From: Epinephelus fuscoguttatus
Lineage: Eukaryota; Chordata; Actinopteri; Perciformes; Serranidae
Assembly (NCBI RefSeq): GCF_011397635.1
Contig: NC_064770.1
Location: forward strand, 20,243,707-20,307,706
DNA: 64,000 nucleotides
Direction: 5' to 3'
A model generated the notes under the pieces. The model did no database searches. It saw only the letters and a program-made list of their open reading frames with translations, and was not told where the DNA came from. The position numbers were made by a program, and so were the translations under genes. Shown piece after piece: positions 1 through 13,100 of the stretch (position 1 is its first letter; the number at the start of each line of letters is the position of its first letter).

Positions 1-3000
1 AGAAGGTGTGAAAAGTGATACGTAGTTCCCCTATACATGAACTATTTTTTCACATCTATATAAGAGAGATGACTTTTTGTGCACACTGTGACATTTGGTA
101 CAGAGGGTCAGGGTGCTGCACACTGCATTCAAACAATCATTCACATGGAAACATTACACCTTATTATCAGCTGTGACGCGAGCATTCAGCTACAGTAATG
201 TGAGATAAATTCCGTTAACAGACTGGCAGATTAAAAACTGAAAAGACACTAGATAGATCTTCATGTTTTATGTATCCACGTAGAAATACTGCTTTATAAT
301 ATTCAGTGTTATGAGTTCCTAGAACTTTGTCACAGTGGTGGGTGAGATCATGCTCTGGGCTAATTAATAAGCTTTATTTCACTTACACTTTAAAATACAG
401 ACAAATATATTTTACAAAGAAACATAAACAGAGACACAAAGGAAAAAATACTCATAAAATGAAATGAATACTAGTAGGATAAGCACTTACATAATATAAT
501 TTAAGAATCTTGTTTTAAAAAGACACTTAAAATAATAAAAACTGGGTGGTCTGCTCTGGTTTTAAGCTTTGACCGACCAGAGGATGTCAGTCTGCACAAA
601 GACAAAGACTGATTTTATAGTTTTTTTAAGAAAAGATGATAAAAAGAGCAGGAGTAAAAACGTGGGATAGGGTCAGGAGCTAACTCCATATGAGTCATTA
701 AAGTGATCATCTTAAAATCAGCCCCTCAAAGTGCTAGTATGTGTGAGATGCTAAAACCAGGGTTACAAGTTTAGCAGTGGCTTTCTGAAACTGAAGTGTT
801 GTTTAGGCAGATATAAAGCACCTTCTTTCTTCCCTAGGCCCCTAAAAAAGGAAGGAAGCAAAAGAGGAAATGGAATTTTGACACTTAAATCTTTATATGA
901 GCTTACTTTCAAATGTCACAGTGACGGGAAGGAAAAAGGAGCGTTTGACATTCTGTATTCAGTCTGCTATTTAGGCCGTGTTTCTCTCTGTTTCCATCCA
1001 AACAAGAGCTCAGCAGTGGGCCGGCAGGATCTAATAGCTGTGCCAGTAACTCCCTTCTGTGGTTCGTCAATTAAGAGGCCAGCATTTTGCTTAACCACCA
1101 GCCACCTTCTGTGTAGTGAATGTTTCACACATGGTGCAGTGGGGCAAAACCACGCCATGTGGCTGTGTGTGCCATTTCCAAAACATTACCACAAGCTTTT
1201 AAAAGTGTATTTTTCAAGAGAAATTTGTTATATATATAATTATTAAAGTCACTTTCACTGGCTGAGTACATTTTCACGTGGCAGGACTTCAACATTATTC
1301 CACACTGTCACAGATGACATCATCAGCGTCGCAGCTTTGGAAATACTTATTGATGTAAATCAGACTTCAGCTGTCTTTGAAAATAGAACATTTTGAAATG
1401 ACTCAGCCTCAGTCATCACTGTAAGACAGACGGGTTTGACGAGACTGCTCTGTCTCCACTCTGACCTCTCAGTTCAGGGTTTGTCAGGAAGTTGTTGAGA
1501 CAGCTGGGCCACACTGAGGTCCCTCCTCATTGTTTGAGAATTCAGAAAGAAACAAAAAGAAAATAAACACAGCCAACACAAAACATCCACAACTCTATAT
1601 GTACACTATCTTGGTACCGACAGGAAGAAGGTCGTGAGATAGCAGGATAAGCCCTGGATGTTTGCCACCATCATATTGGCTGGAAATCCCTTTTTGAAAA
1701 AGAAGCCAGAATTAAACTGTAGCAAGACATGAGTTCAGTCTGACAACTCAAGTGGAACAGATTCATCTGAATACAGAGTATGTACAGAGGTGATATTCAG
1801 GCTCTGACCTCATCACTCTTCGCAAGGATTCAAGAGCAGCACAGCCTAGACTGCAAACAGAGTCTGACAGTAAGTACAATGCTGATTCAATCAGGGGTGT
1901 GCCATATCATTTTGTTCATGATAATACCGGTATAATTTTAACATCATATGAAAAATTAATATCCTGTAACTTGCGATATTTCAACTTTTTTTTACATACT
2001 GACGTCATACTGTTACCCACGGCAACAATAAGCATGGCTGAAAGCAAAATTATTACAGACTCCACAATGGTTCCAGAAAGAGGAGCAGCTTTAGTAGTGT
2101 GAAATAAACTGTGGCGTCCTGAATGTTTTTTGAACAGCCCCAGACTTCTCAGACTCTTTTAGTGACTTACCGCTCAGAGGGAACTCATTCAGCGGCTCCT
2201 CAGGCAGCAGCACAGCATCTCTCCCTCTCCTCTATCGCCGTGTACACATGGGAGTCGGTGTCATCTACTGATTTTGTCATAAACCTTTCCTAATGTAAAC
2301 CTACATGCCACTCACAGCTCGACAAAAAAATACATATATGTGAATGTGTGATAGTTCTGGTATCATAACAGGCTGTAACAGGTTACAGCGTAATGATTAG
2401 AGGAGAAATGGCAGAGCATAAAGGTCCAGGTGGAAAAAAAAACCCAACTCCGACATTTAGGATTTTGCAAAAAGTGAAGGAAATCGCCTGTTGTTTTATA
2501 TATACAGATTCCAGGGTACATTTCTTTGTATTTGGGAACTGCTTAAATGTGTAATTTGTGGTAGATTTTATTTTGTTGCACTATTAGTATTGTATACAGA
2601 ATATAAATGTCACTCTGAGTTACTTTTATTTACAAACTAAAGAAATGTGATATCATCTTAGTTTAGTTTTTACTGAACATCTGAAGCATTAGGTTGACAT
2701 GTAAAACTATATATTTTTGTAAAACTAATTTGTCATACCGTCAAGAATATCGTTATCGCAAAAATACCCTGAAATATTATGATATCATTTTAGGGCCATA
2801 TCGCCCACCCTTAGATTCAAAGCATCAGTTTTTTATGATGTTACATATGCTATTCATCAACATTATTTTATTCCACATTTTAGATAGTTGATATATTTGT
2901 TTGTCACTGTGTTTCTCTGTGTACAAGCCACTCGTTATTTGTCCCTAATGGGATTGATAAAGTTGTTTTGAATTTGGATTATGAATTTAAATCAGTGTGG

Positions 3001-4464
3001 AGTCCATTGGTATCAGCTGCTGGCTGCTTTATCAGAAAAGGTGCTGCTCACAATTGTCTTTTCGTTGTCTCATTAGGAATAAATCCGCCTCTCATTTGGA
3101 GATTACTAAATTCTGATCTGTTCCCAGTCTTCGGAGAAATATGAAGCAGGAGTTCTTCGCTTTGCTCATTGGCTTCTCAGAGGTTTCTCAGCTCTGAGTA
3201 CAGATAAATACAGAGTGTAGACTAAATTCAATCACTGAGACAAATCTGTGAAATTGTGCTGGCTTGTTTATAAGCCAACCAAATTTTCTCTGGGATCTTA
3301 TTGTTATCTCATGAGCAGATTATTTCAGACAAATAAAGAATACTGCAGTGAGAAAGGAAAAATAGTGTCTTAAGATCATACGTTAGGATCAGGCTGAGAC
3401 AAGAGGAAGGATATTTCTCAGGAGCTGAATTTAAGAAGTATGAGAAAACTGATGTTACACTGAGCTCAGTTATGTCTAGGCATAATAGGCTAGACAAAGA
3501 AGAGATCTTATTTTGAATTTTACTTTCCTCTGGGTGTGTTCAAATGTTGCACTGACTTAGGTCCATTTCTTGTGTGACCCTTTTAAATCTCTTCTACTTG
3601 TTCTGTAAATAAACTGCATCTCTGCAAACTGTGCACTTCATTATGATAAACTGTGTGGGAAAAGAGTGCAGAAACATGTATTTTATCTGGCACTCCACCG
3701 CTGGATTATTTATTACCATTCCCATCAGCAGTGCACAGCGTAGGCTCAAACTGTCACCAAAGAAAGTTGGTCCCCACATTATATAGCACATGATGTACTC
3801 TGAGTTAGTATGCTAAGGTGAAAAAGTCCCCATGTGGTCAACTCGATTTCCTTTGTGCGGTAAATAAATATTAAAGAAATGGCACACGTGTCAGCTAGAG
3901 TTACACCACGTGTCATGTTGTTATTCAAAGCCATCTTTCAAATCAGCTCGGGCTTCCTGTCTTTCACAGAGTGATTTTTATATTCAGCCTGTGTGTCACT
4001 TTGTTTTTAGCCCAAACAAAGACTCATCTCTTCCTCATGCGCTAATATCTATCCATCCCAAAAGTTACACCCAGTAGGCAATTTGAGGGGGGGGGGCACC
4101 ATCCCTCTTTGTCTGCAAAATGACCAAAGTCAGACCTTTTTAACCTGCCATCCCTCGGCATCTGGGTCCAGCAGACACAGAGCAGATTCTTATCTTATGA
4201 TGTCAGTACTGTTTTTGCACTCCAAACATTACCCACAATATACCACATTACATAATGACCCTAGTAGGCTGCAGTGATACATGACAGAGCCTATTGGCCT
4301 TCCAAACTAAAAATGCGTGCTGTGCTCCACAGGCTATCTTGGAATGAAAAACACAAAAAACCTGGGATAGACTTTTATTTTGTAGCTAGAAGAGTACATA
4401 CATACATACACATACGTACATACACAGTTAGCAATGGACTTCACTCTGCAATATTCACAATCTG
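1..4464. other. Intergenic region, no supported gene
   Basis: I find no open frame with recognisable protein similarity and no convincing exon chain here. A TTTATT near 370 (AATAAA on the minus strand), followed by about 1.2 kb of unique-looking non-coding sequence, could be the 3' UTR of a minus-strand gene, but no coding exon of it is visible. A hAT-like element at 1892-2813 is listed separately. A run of G lies near 4088. Confidence 0.5.
1892..2813. mobile_element. Non-autonomous hAT-like DNA transposon
   Basis: The left end reads CAGGGGTGTGCCATATCA and the right end, on the other strand, reads TAAGGGTGGGCGATATGG, giving imperfect terminal inverted repeats. An 8-bp direct repeat (GATTCAAT / GATTCAAA) flanks it at 1884-1891 and 2814-2821, the target-site length used by hAT elements. 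No transposase frame is present in the roughly 920 bp, so it depends on an enzyme encoded elsewhere. Confidence 0.7.
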
Positions 4465-4480
4465 GATTAGCTGAAGGTTT

Positions 4481-4691
4481 GTTTTTTTTTTAAGATTATT
4501 TTTATGGGCTTTTTGCCTTTATTGACAGGACAGAGAGTGAAATGGGGAGACAGAGAGAGAGAGAGAGAGAGAGAGTGGGGACTGACATGCAGCAAAGGGC
4601 CGCAAGCTGGATTTGAGCCCGCGGCCGCTGCAGAGAGGCGATGCCTCTGTACATGGGGCGCCAGCACTATCCACTACGCTACCGACGCCCC
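4481..4691 (-). mobile_element. tRNA-derived SINE with 16-bp target-site duplication
   Basis: Read on the minus strand, the element starts GGGGCGTCGGTAGCGTAGTG, a tRNA-like head with a box A-like TAGCGTAGTGG, followed by a box B-like GGCTCAAATCC, a purine-rich body with a (GA)n tract and a terminal A-rich tail. A 16-bp direct repeat differing at one base (GATTAGCTGAAGGTTT / GATTAGTTGAAGGTTT) flanks it at 4465-4480 and 4692-4707. This shows a LINE-type, target-primed insertion that is fairly young. Confidence 0.75.
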
Positions 4692-4707
4692 GATTAGTTG
4701 AAGGTTT

Positions 4708-6196
4708 GATCCAGATAAAAACCAAGACTGGATTACATGATCCAACCTGATTTCAGAATCCAATCTGATAACCAAAATCTGATCAGGCTACTTCTGAACA
4801 ACTTATGTGACTAGATGTCAGTGTATTATACAAGTGCTACTCTGGCTTCTGTCTTGACAATAGGCTCATTTTTATAGTTTGTCAGGAGACTTACAACGCT
4901 ATACAGCTGATTAATGTTTCCAAAAAGCTAGAGTGGAATCTCATTATCAAAGAACTTGTGTCCCTACATCGGAATATGAGGCACTTCATATGCACCCTGA
5001 GATGTGTAATGGCCTGGGTGTCTCCGACCTCACCGGCAGACATCTGGGATCTACCAGAGAGAAATGCCAGCCTGTGACCGCCCCATGAGGAGTAACTCCA
5101 AGCAGCCCTTTGAGAGTGCAGTGGGATTTGAATGCAGATTTAAATGCAGAAAACACTTCACTTTGGAGAAGAGGTGAAGATGGATACTGGCGCCCCAGCT
5201 CAGTGTAGTCCAGGATGACTGTAGTGCCTTAGTCCTTGTCATAGTCCTTGAACTCTGCTGGCAAATGTTCCCTTATTTTCTTCCCTAGTATCCAGATCCT
5301 CACTGACCTATCCCAGCTGACATTGGGCGAGAGGCAGGGTACAACCTGCCCTTAAGTTACATGACCACATGCTCACCATGTGAAGTTCTTTTTGTATAAT
5401 GGAAACTTTTTTTTGAAAGAACTATATTTCGCCATGATCATTTTTATCACACATGAGCACCATGGAACAAATTCTTTTTAAAAATAGAATCCCTTTGACC
5501 ACATACAGTATAGGCCTATTGACTGGAGGTTGTTTTTTGAATAGGTCATACTAATGTCAGTACATTTTTAAGGTCCCTCTGTGAGCATGCTCTGTAACAC
5601 AGCTGTACACCACCACTCCCTAAAGGCCTGCTGTCTGTCACCTCCATTTTCCCAGACCCACAAAGCCCAAAGCCTACTTTATTGTTTAGAAGTGTGAAAT
5701 AATGCAATAATCTCCCTGCCTGTCGCTGAGCACTGGGACAGTGTGTTCAGACCTGTAAATGACCTTGCGGCTGTGAGCTGGAAACAAGAAAAGTTGCTGA
5801 AAATTTAACAATTTCTTTTGTTCCTTTAGGTTGCTCTTTATAGACGCACACAGCATGTCAGAATTTCCTCTGATTTTTTTTTTTTTTTTTTTTTTATGCT
5901 GAGGCCAGGAAAACCCATACAAGTCTGTAAGTAAAATATCAGAGGCGGCACCTTGTGACAGAGGCGTCATGAACATCATACACGTGTGATGGAGAAAAGA
6001 ACATTATGTCCTGTCATGGAACTGAGTTTTTTCAGAGTTGTATTTCCTCTTACCAACAACACATTTACTTACAGACACATTCTGAAACCTCCAAGTAGCA
6101 GTTTGCACTTTTTCTGTTCTTATTTAGTAAAACATTATTGTTTGCCTTAAGTGATAGTTGAAAATAAGTACACAAGGCTGGCCTTCAGGGAATGGG

Positions 6197-6258
<62 letters not shown>

Positions 6259-6880
6259 TGTGTACCCCACTGTTCTTTGTTCATGTCTTTCCAAATGAAG
6301 CTCAGCACTGTTACCATTGTTACATTGTCTCAGACAGATGCTCTCAGATGCAAAACCTATATATGTGTCATCGCCATAGTTTGCAGGCTGTGTGCTAAAA
6401 CCCTGCCTGTGGGGAGGGTATACCCACCAGCAGGACAATACCCAGTCTCATAACCTCCACTCGACCCCTGTCTGTCCCTTAATAGACCAACAGAGGGGGG
6501 GGGGGGGGGGGGGGGCAAAGACACAGAGAGACAGAAATTACCTGTGCAAAAACACTGTTTAAAAACACTTTGCTGTCATGGAGGCAGAGTTGAAAAAGTA
6601 CACAAAGCCATTTCCTCTTTACAATTGCCCCTCCCCAACAAAAGCAGTTCCTGAAAAGTAGCTCCTGCTGTACTCCCCTACAAACCTCTGTGTCAGAGGC
6701 GTGATTCAGAAAGAGAGAGAGAGAGAGCAGGAGAGAGAAACGCCTTCCCCAGAAAAACTAGTCATCTTAGCATGTCACCTCATTAGTGGGAGTAGTTGAC
6801 GATTCAAAGGGCAGGAGACTGAGAGAGAGTGGAGAGGTCACTGTAGGAGATGAGAGACTACTGATTCTCCTCCACTCACA
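4708..6880. other. Intergenic region with simple repeats
   Basis: No gene is supported. It holds a T22 tract (5874-5895), an (AT)n(GT)n compound microsatellite (6200-6263), a G21 tract (6495-6515) and short GA runs near 6710-6730. The end of this stretch leads into the ADGRE5-like promoter. Confidence 0.5.
6200..6263. repeat. Compound (AT)n(GT)n microsatellite
   Basis: About 12 AT units are followed directly by about 20 GT units with one interruption. The open frames on both strands here encode only alternating dipeptides and are not genes. Confidence 0.9.
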
Positions 6881-6893
6881 TTATATATAAATA
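6878..6893 (+). promoter_or_regulatory. Putative TATA-type promoter of the ADGRE5-like gene
   Basis: The AT-rich TATATATAAATA stretch lies about 230 bp upstream of the ATG that starts the signal-peptide exon at 7123. The intervening sequence has no splice acceptor that I would need, so it can serve as a simple 5' UTR. This is inferred from position only. Confidence 0.3.
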
Positions 6894-7122
6894 TTTGATT
6901 TGCTGGTATCAGCATATACTGCTGCTACTTTTTCCACATCCATTAATTGCCTGGTGGTTGCTTTTTTTTCCTTGGGCAACTTGGGCAACTTTGGAAAAAG
7001 ACGAAAAGAGAAGAGAAGAAGAAGAGAGCACAACACCATCTAAATGTAGAGAACTCCCAGGTTTATGTAGTGGTTGTTTTAACTTTCCTCACGCAGATCT
7101 GGACAGTGTTTCCCTCTTCACC

Positions 7123-10100
7123 ATGGCGGGCAGGTGGAACCTCCTGATACTGGGTGAGTCACATCTGTCATCCATTTGCACAGTAGTTGGGATGGAAAAT
7201 CTCTTGTTGAGAAAGTTTGAGAATGTACTGTGCTCCAAGGAGGGAAACTAACTGGCTGCAGCACCCTGAAAACTTTTAACAAGAGGTATTTTTATCTGCG
7301 AGTTTCTGCTGAAATCTAGCATGGAGAAAAAAAACACAGATGTGTCTCTCTTAGTATTAAACATAATATGTATTGTATTTAATGTGTTTATTTTTAAAAG
7401 TGGAGTGAAATCATTTCATATATTTTCATATTTCAAGTTAAGTCAAATATGTTTATAGAGCACATTTAAAAACACCTAAAAAGTAAAAAAGTACATGTTT
7501 TATTACTTTGTTTAACTTTACACAAAGATAAAATCTGCAAAAAAAAAAAAAAATAGTGTCACCCTCACATTCATAAAAACTACATATTTTCATCCTACCT
7601 GCTGAGCTATTTATCACTCTAGATAGTTTTGGTGTGAGTTGAGTTGTGAGTGTCAGAGATATCAGCCATAGAGATGTCTGCTTTCTCTCGAATATGATGG
7701 AATTAGATTGAACTGCAAGCGCTAAAAAAATTACACATTTCAAAAACTCAACAGCATTGTTGAATTTCATTATTATTTCATTAATATGACTTCTGTGCCG
7801 TGACATAGTTGGCGGGTGTAGTGTGGTTGAAAGAAAATAAGGTCTATGGATTTTCATGAGTAACTGGGTCGTGATTTCTGGCAAGCAACTTTGCTGGAGA
7901 GTTTGGTTTTTTTGCACTTTGAGCACCACAAGCTGAGTGCTATTTGGTTCTATTTTATCCTTGAGAAGGTAGATATTAATTGACAAATAGCACTACAGGT
8001 AGGGGGAAAAATATACTTTTGATTTGGGGCTGAACTGTCCCTTTAATGCGAGCCTCTTTGCAGCAGTCAGAGCCTAAAGCTCGTGTGGGGAAAAAGCCCA
8101 AATGAATCAACTGAAGAGGAAGGAGAGTGATGCTGAACACAGTGGCTTTTCTTCAAACAACTCACTATCTGGGCTCCACTGCACAGAGGACCTCTGTTCT
8201 TCTGCTTTTTAAAATGATATTTATACACCATGAGCTCACTCACCCGCACTACTTGTCGCTTGATAGAACCCTCAGTAACACAGGAAGAAACTCTGTGTTG
8301 CCATGAGACCACATGACATTGAAACTAATGCAAACCCTGACACATCTCACTTTGCTTCCTTAGCAAACCACATTTTTATTTGATATCATCCTGTCCTCAC
8401 ATATGGACCCAATCTTCATGATGATATCAGCTCCCCAGAGAGAAAAAAAAAGTTTATCTCTAACTTTAGGAAGTTAGCTTTGCATAATGGAAATTACTTT
8501 TGCATGCTGTACTTTCCCAATTACCTTTCATATCACAGCTTTTGACTGGGCACTGTTTTCATCCAAAGAGAAAACAAATACTGAAAATATTGACAGAGGG
8601 GTTTTCCAGGTACATTAACCTCTGATTTATCAGAATCAGATCAGCTTTATTGGCCAAGTACGTGTGTACATACAAGGAATTTGACTTTGGTAAACTTTGC
8701 TCTCAATGTACCAGTTTTGACATTAAGTACTCAAAAATTTAACAAAGAAAGAGTGAAAAATTCAAAATCAAATTAAATAATATTTACAAGCCCTAAACAT
8801 ACGTCAAATATACAAAATATATACAAGTCTGTTGTAATATATTAGTATTGTTGCAAACATTTCAGCAGGAAAAATATGAACTAAAATGTCAACTAACTAA
8901 CTAATGCACTATGCCAGCTGATATTTCCTCACTCATAGGAAGCAGACTTCTCCAGACACCCATGTGTTGTTCATTTTGAATTGCAGCACAGATGCTCTTG
9001 GAACAATCTGAGGAAATGAGGGTATAAAATGAGGGAATTAACCTTTTCTGTTGGGCCTTTTTTTTATATTTTATTTTTTTATTGATGTTGTCAAACTGAT
9101 CCTTTAACATCACTGTGGCTACACTGAAGTATCTTAGAATGATTTTTAAAAAAGGAGTTATCATACGGGGATAAAATTGTAGCAGATTTTGCATTAATGT
9201 TCAGATGATGGTGAACTGTGGACTGATAGTCGCCTGCTTGCTTTTCAGCTCTGTACCTCTCTGACTTGGTGGCCCTGACGGAATCAGAGTGCCCTCAAGG
9301 ATGGATTAGTACAGAGCAAGGATGCACTGGTATGGAAAACAAACATATTTCACCACATGACCCACAGTGGACATTTAGGCATGTTGTGGCATATGCACAC
9401 TTTTATGGTAGTGGTCATCCATTGCTCATCTTTCATCATTCTGTTTGTTAAATTACTCATTGGTTTTATCATCTGATCCTTACTTTGGTATGAGGGGATT
9501 CTTAGTCGCACTTATATTTATGTGATTTGTTTCACATTCATGTCTCCTTCATTAAGATTATGATGAATGTGTTATTGATGAGGACTATCCCGATGAACCT
9601 GGAGCATGTGTCGAGAATGCGTCCTGTGTCAACACAGTTGGCAGCTACTACTGCCAATGTCTTGATGGTTTCGTGTCATCAACTGGGGCTGTGAACTTTA
9701 CAGCTGTAACACCTGCAACATGTGAAGGTAAGTCATCTCATGTATTGAATCAACCAAGGCAGAGGCTCTGACGTGGCTGTAATGCCAAAGTTAAGGCTTC
9801 AAGATGGGAGTCCACAAACCATTGGGCTATTGTCCATTATGTTTCTAAAGACACAAACAGTGATCTCCTGGTTTAAAGTCCATGTTTGTTTAACCCACCT
9901 GCCACAAAAGATCCTCAGCGACTTTGCATTGGCATTGTTTTTTGTGTTGCCAGCACATTATTTTAACACACCACCACGCAATGTGTTGTTAAGATTTTGT
10001 GTCCATTTTACATACTATTATGAGATGATATGATAGCTGGGAATGTGCCTCTTTGTGGTTTGAATTAACTAACCTTTTAATTAACAATTATTTGGCTGCT

Positions 10101-13100
10101 TCTTTTGATGATTACATTGAATTCATTGTGTAAACTGATAATGAGGGGGAAAATAACTTTCTTCCTGTTTCCATATGCTGTACATTACACCCATCTGGTG
10201 TCATTTAGGAGACCACAGAGGACTGATTCTGCACTCTTACAGTCTGAGGATGTAATGGTTTTTTTGTGCTTGCACTATGCCAGCTGATATTTCCTCACTC
10301 ATAGGAAGCAGACTTCTCCAGACACCCATGTGTTGTTCATTTTGAATTGCAGTACAGATGCTCTTGGAACAATCTGAGGAAATGAGGGTATAAAATGAGG
10401 GAATTAACCTTTTCTGTTGGGCCTTTTTTTTATATTTTATTTTTTCAACCGAGGCAGAGGCTCTGACTCAAATTTTATCGAAATTTTACTGCTGCAGTCA
10501 TCATCTAAATATGAAATTCCCGTCCTTGTCTTTTGCTTTAAGATATCAACGAGTGTCTGCAAAACGACGATATGTGTGGACCTAATGCTGAATGTCACAA
10601 CACAGTTCCGCATTATTCCTGCATTTGTGAGGATGGATTCATTTCCACCACTGGACTTGAAACTTTTCACCATGGTGACAACGTTACATGTATTGGTAAG
10701 ATGCTTATCAGTACCCTCAGTACTGTGGTAGGTCCTATGATCTCTGTGCTTAGTGGTTTACTAATACGCCCTACCGTCCGAAAGCTCTTCTCCTTGTGGT
10801 TCGACTGATGAGGACCATTTCAAGATACAACCATCACAGCATGTTCAATAAATGCTTCTGTCAGTGAGAAATCACCTATGAAGTGTGATTATAATCCACA
10901 GATCTATATTATGCCAACAAAAATGCTGCTCATACAGACTTCATACACTCCCAAAGGTCTAGCCGATATAAATCCAGCTAAATATTTAGTCCAAATCCAT
11001 TATTACATTCACAGATACCTGCAAACTGCCATTATACCTTATCAAAATTTAATATTTCTCCATGTATTATCCATAATATCTTCGGTTTGTATGTAAATAT
11101 CCCGCTCCTCGCTGTCAAAATGGTGGCTAAACATGGACCTTTTCATTGACACCTCCCTTGAGCCAATAGGAGCTTCCATACTGACAGTCTTCAGTCAGTA
11201 ACAAGAGCCTGTGTTGAAGGAAGTGCCTCCATTACTTCCTTTGGCCTCAGAGCCAATACATAGCCAGCAACTGGCCCAATGGCTTGTGCATCTTGTAGTC
11301 AATGACACTCCTTACCTCCAGGAGAGTTTTTAATTCTCTCTTGGCATTATAGACTGTTATAGATACACATAAATGATAAACAAATGGCTTCTCTGTTGTC
11401 TTAAGGGAGAAAAACTTTTTCTTATCAATTTAGGTTTTCTGAAAAGTGCCTGGACAAAACCTTAGAAAAACAAAATGTATATTTTCTGTGATGCTGTTAT
11501 GTACTTTGAACATGGACTATGTGAGCCTTCGTGATACGGTCTCACTATGTTTTCCATGTAAGAAGTTCCAGTTCAAGTAATCTGTGGTATGTTTTTTCAA
11601 GAAAATATTCAGAAGTAGATAAAAGATTAAAGAAAGAAATACATAAACTTTTATTTCAGCATCTTGAAACTTATATAAGTCAGTGACAGAAGCAGTTTCA
11701 GTGATTCTCACTGTTGGGGGAAAATGTTTTGAGTGTAGTGTTTCAAATGAGACTGTTCATGTACATGTACTAAAAATGGAACAAGAACAGCTTACAATTG
11801 ATTTAGGTGTTTTAGGTTCATGTAAGTAAATTTACAGGACTGGTAAGAGATTAATATGGAAAAAAAACTTTGTTCACTGATGGTTTCCTGTTCTAAATAT
11901 CCTCTTGCTGCAAATAATAGAGATCGACGAATGTGAAGAGGGAAATATTTGTGGTCAAAACGCAGCATGTGTCAACACACCAGGCAAATATCACTGCATC
12001 TGTCAGACTGGCTTTGAACTGAAGTCTGGTAAATCTAACTTCACTGGCAATCAGGAGCAATGTGAAGGTGAGGGCTATGACATGTAGCACATATTATACA
12101 TACTATCTTTGGTTTGTATGTAAATATCCCACTCCTGGCTGTCAAAATGGTGGCTGAAATCTGACCTTTTCATTGACACCTCATTTGAGCCAATAGGAGC
12201 TTCCATACTGACAGTTTTTAGTAGGCGACGAGGGCCTGTGCTGAAGGAAGTGCCTCCTTTGGCCTCAGAGACAATCCATAGCCAGTGACTGGCCCAGTGG
12301 CTTGTGGGTCTTGTTTTCAGTGACTCTCCTTACCTCCAGAGGAGTTTTTAATTCTTTCTTGGCATTATAGACTGTATAAATGCACATAAATGATAAACAA
12401 ATGGCCCCTCTGTTGTCTTAAAATGTAACAAGAACAGCTTTCAATTCATTTAGGAGTCTTAGGTTCATGCAAGTGAATTTTACAGGGCTGTAAAGGGATT
12501 AATTTGAAAAAAACTTTGGTGGTTCGCTGATGGTTTCCTGTCTCGTATGTTCTCTTGCTGCTCATACAGATATCGACGAATGTGGAGAGAAAGATGTTTG
12601 TGGTCCAAATTCAGCATGTGTCAACACACCAGGCAAATATCACTGCATCTGTCAGACTGGCTTTGGACTGAAGTCTGGTAAATCTAACTTCACTGGCAAT
12701 CAGGAGCAATGTGAAGGTGAGGGCTATGACATGTAGCACATATTATACATACTATCTTCGGTTTGTATGTGAATATCCCACTCCTGGCTGTCAAAATGGT
12801 GGCTGAAATCTGACCTTTTCATTGACACCTCACTTGAGCCAATAGGAGATCCATACTGACAGTTTTCAGTAGGCGACGAGGGCCTGTGCTGAAGGAAGTG
12901 CCTCCCGTACTTCCTTTGGCCTCAGAGACAATCCATAGCCAGTGACTGGCCCAGTGGCTTGTGGGTCTTGTTTTCAGTGACTCTCCTTACTTCCAGAGGA
13001 GTTTTTAATTCTTTCTTGGCATTATAGACTGTATAAATGCACATAATTGATAAACAAATGGCCACTCTGTTGTCTTAAAATGTAACAAGAACAGCTTTCA

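Noticed and set aside
1-1600. Possible coding exons of an upstream minus-strand gene
   Set aside because: Only a polyadenylation-like signal supports it; no frame with splice sites or similarity could be found.
6124-6453. Open frames rich in alternating Tyr-Ile and Cys-Val or His-Thr
   Set aside because: They are translations of the (AT)n(GT)n microsatellite.
7453-7986. 177-codon minus-strand open frame in ADGRE5-like intron 1
   Set aside because: It overlaps a common interspersed repeat and shows no protein-family resemblance; the composition is not coding-like.
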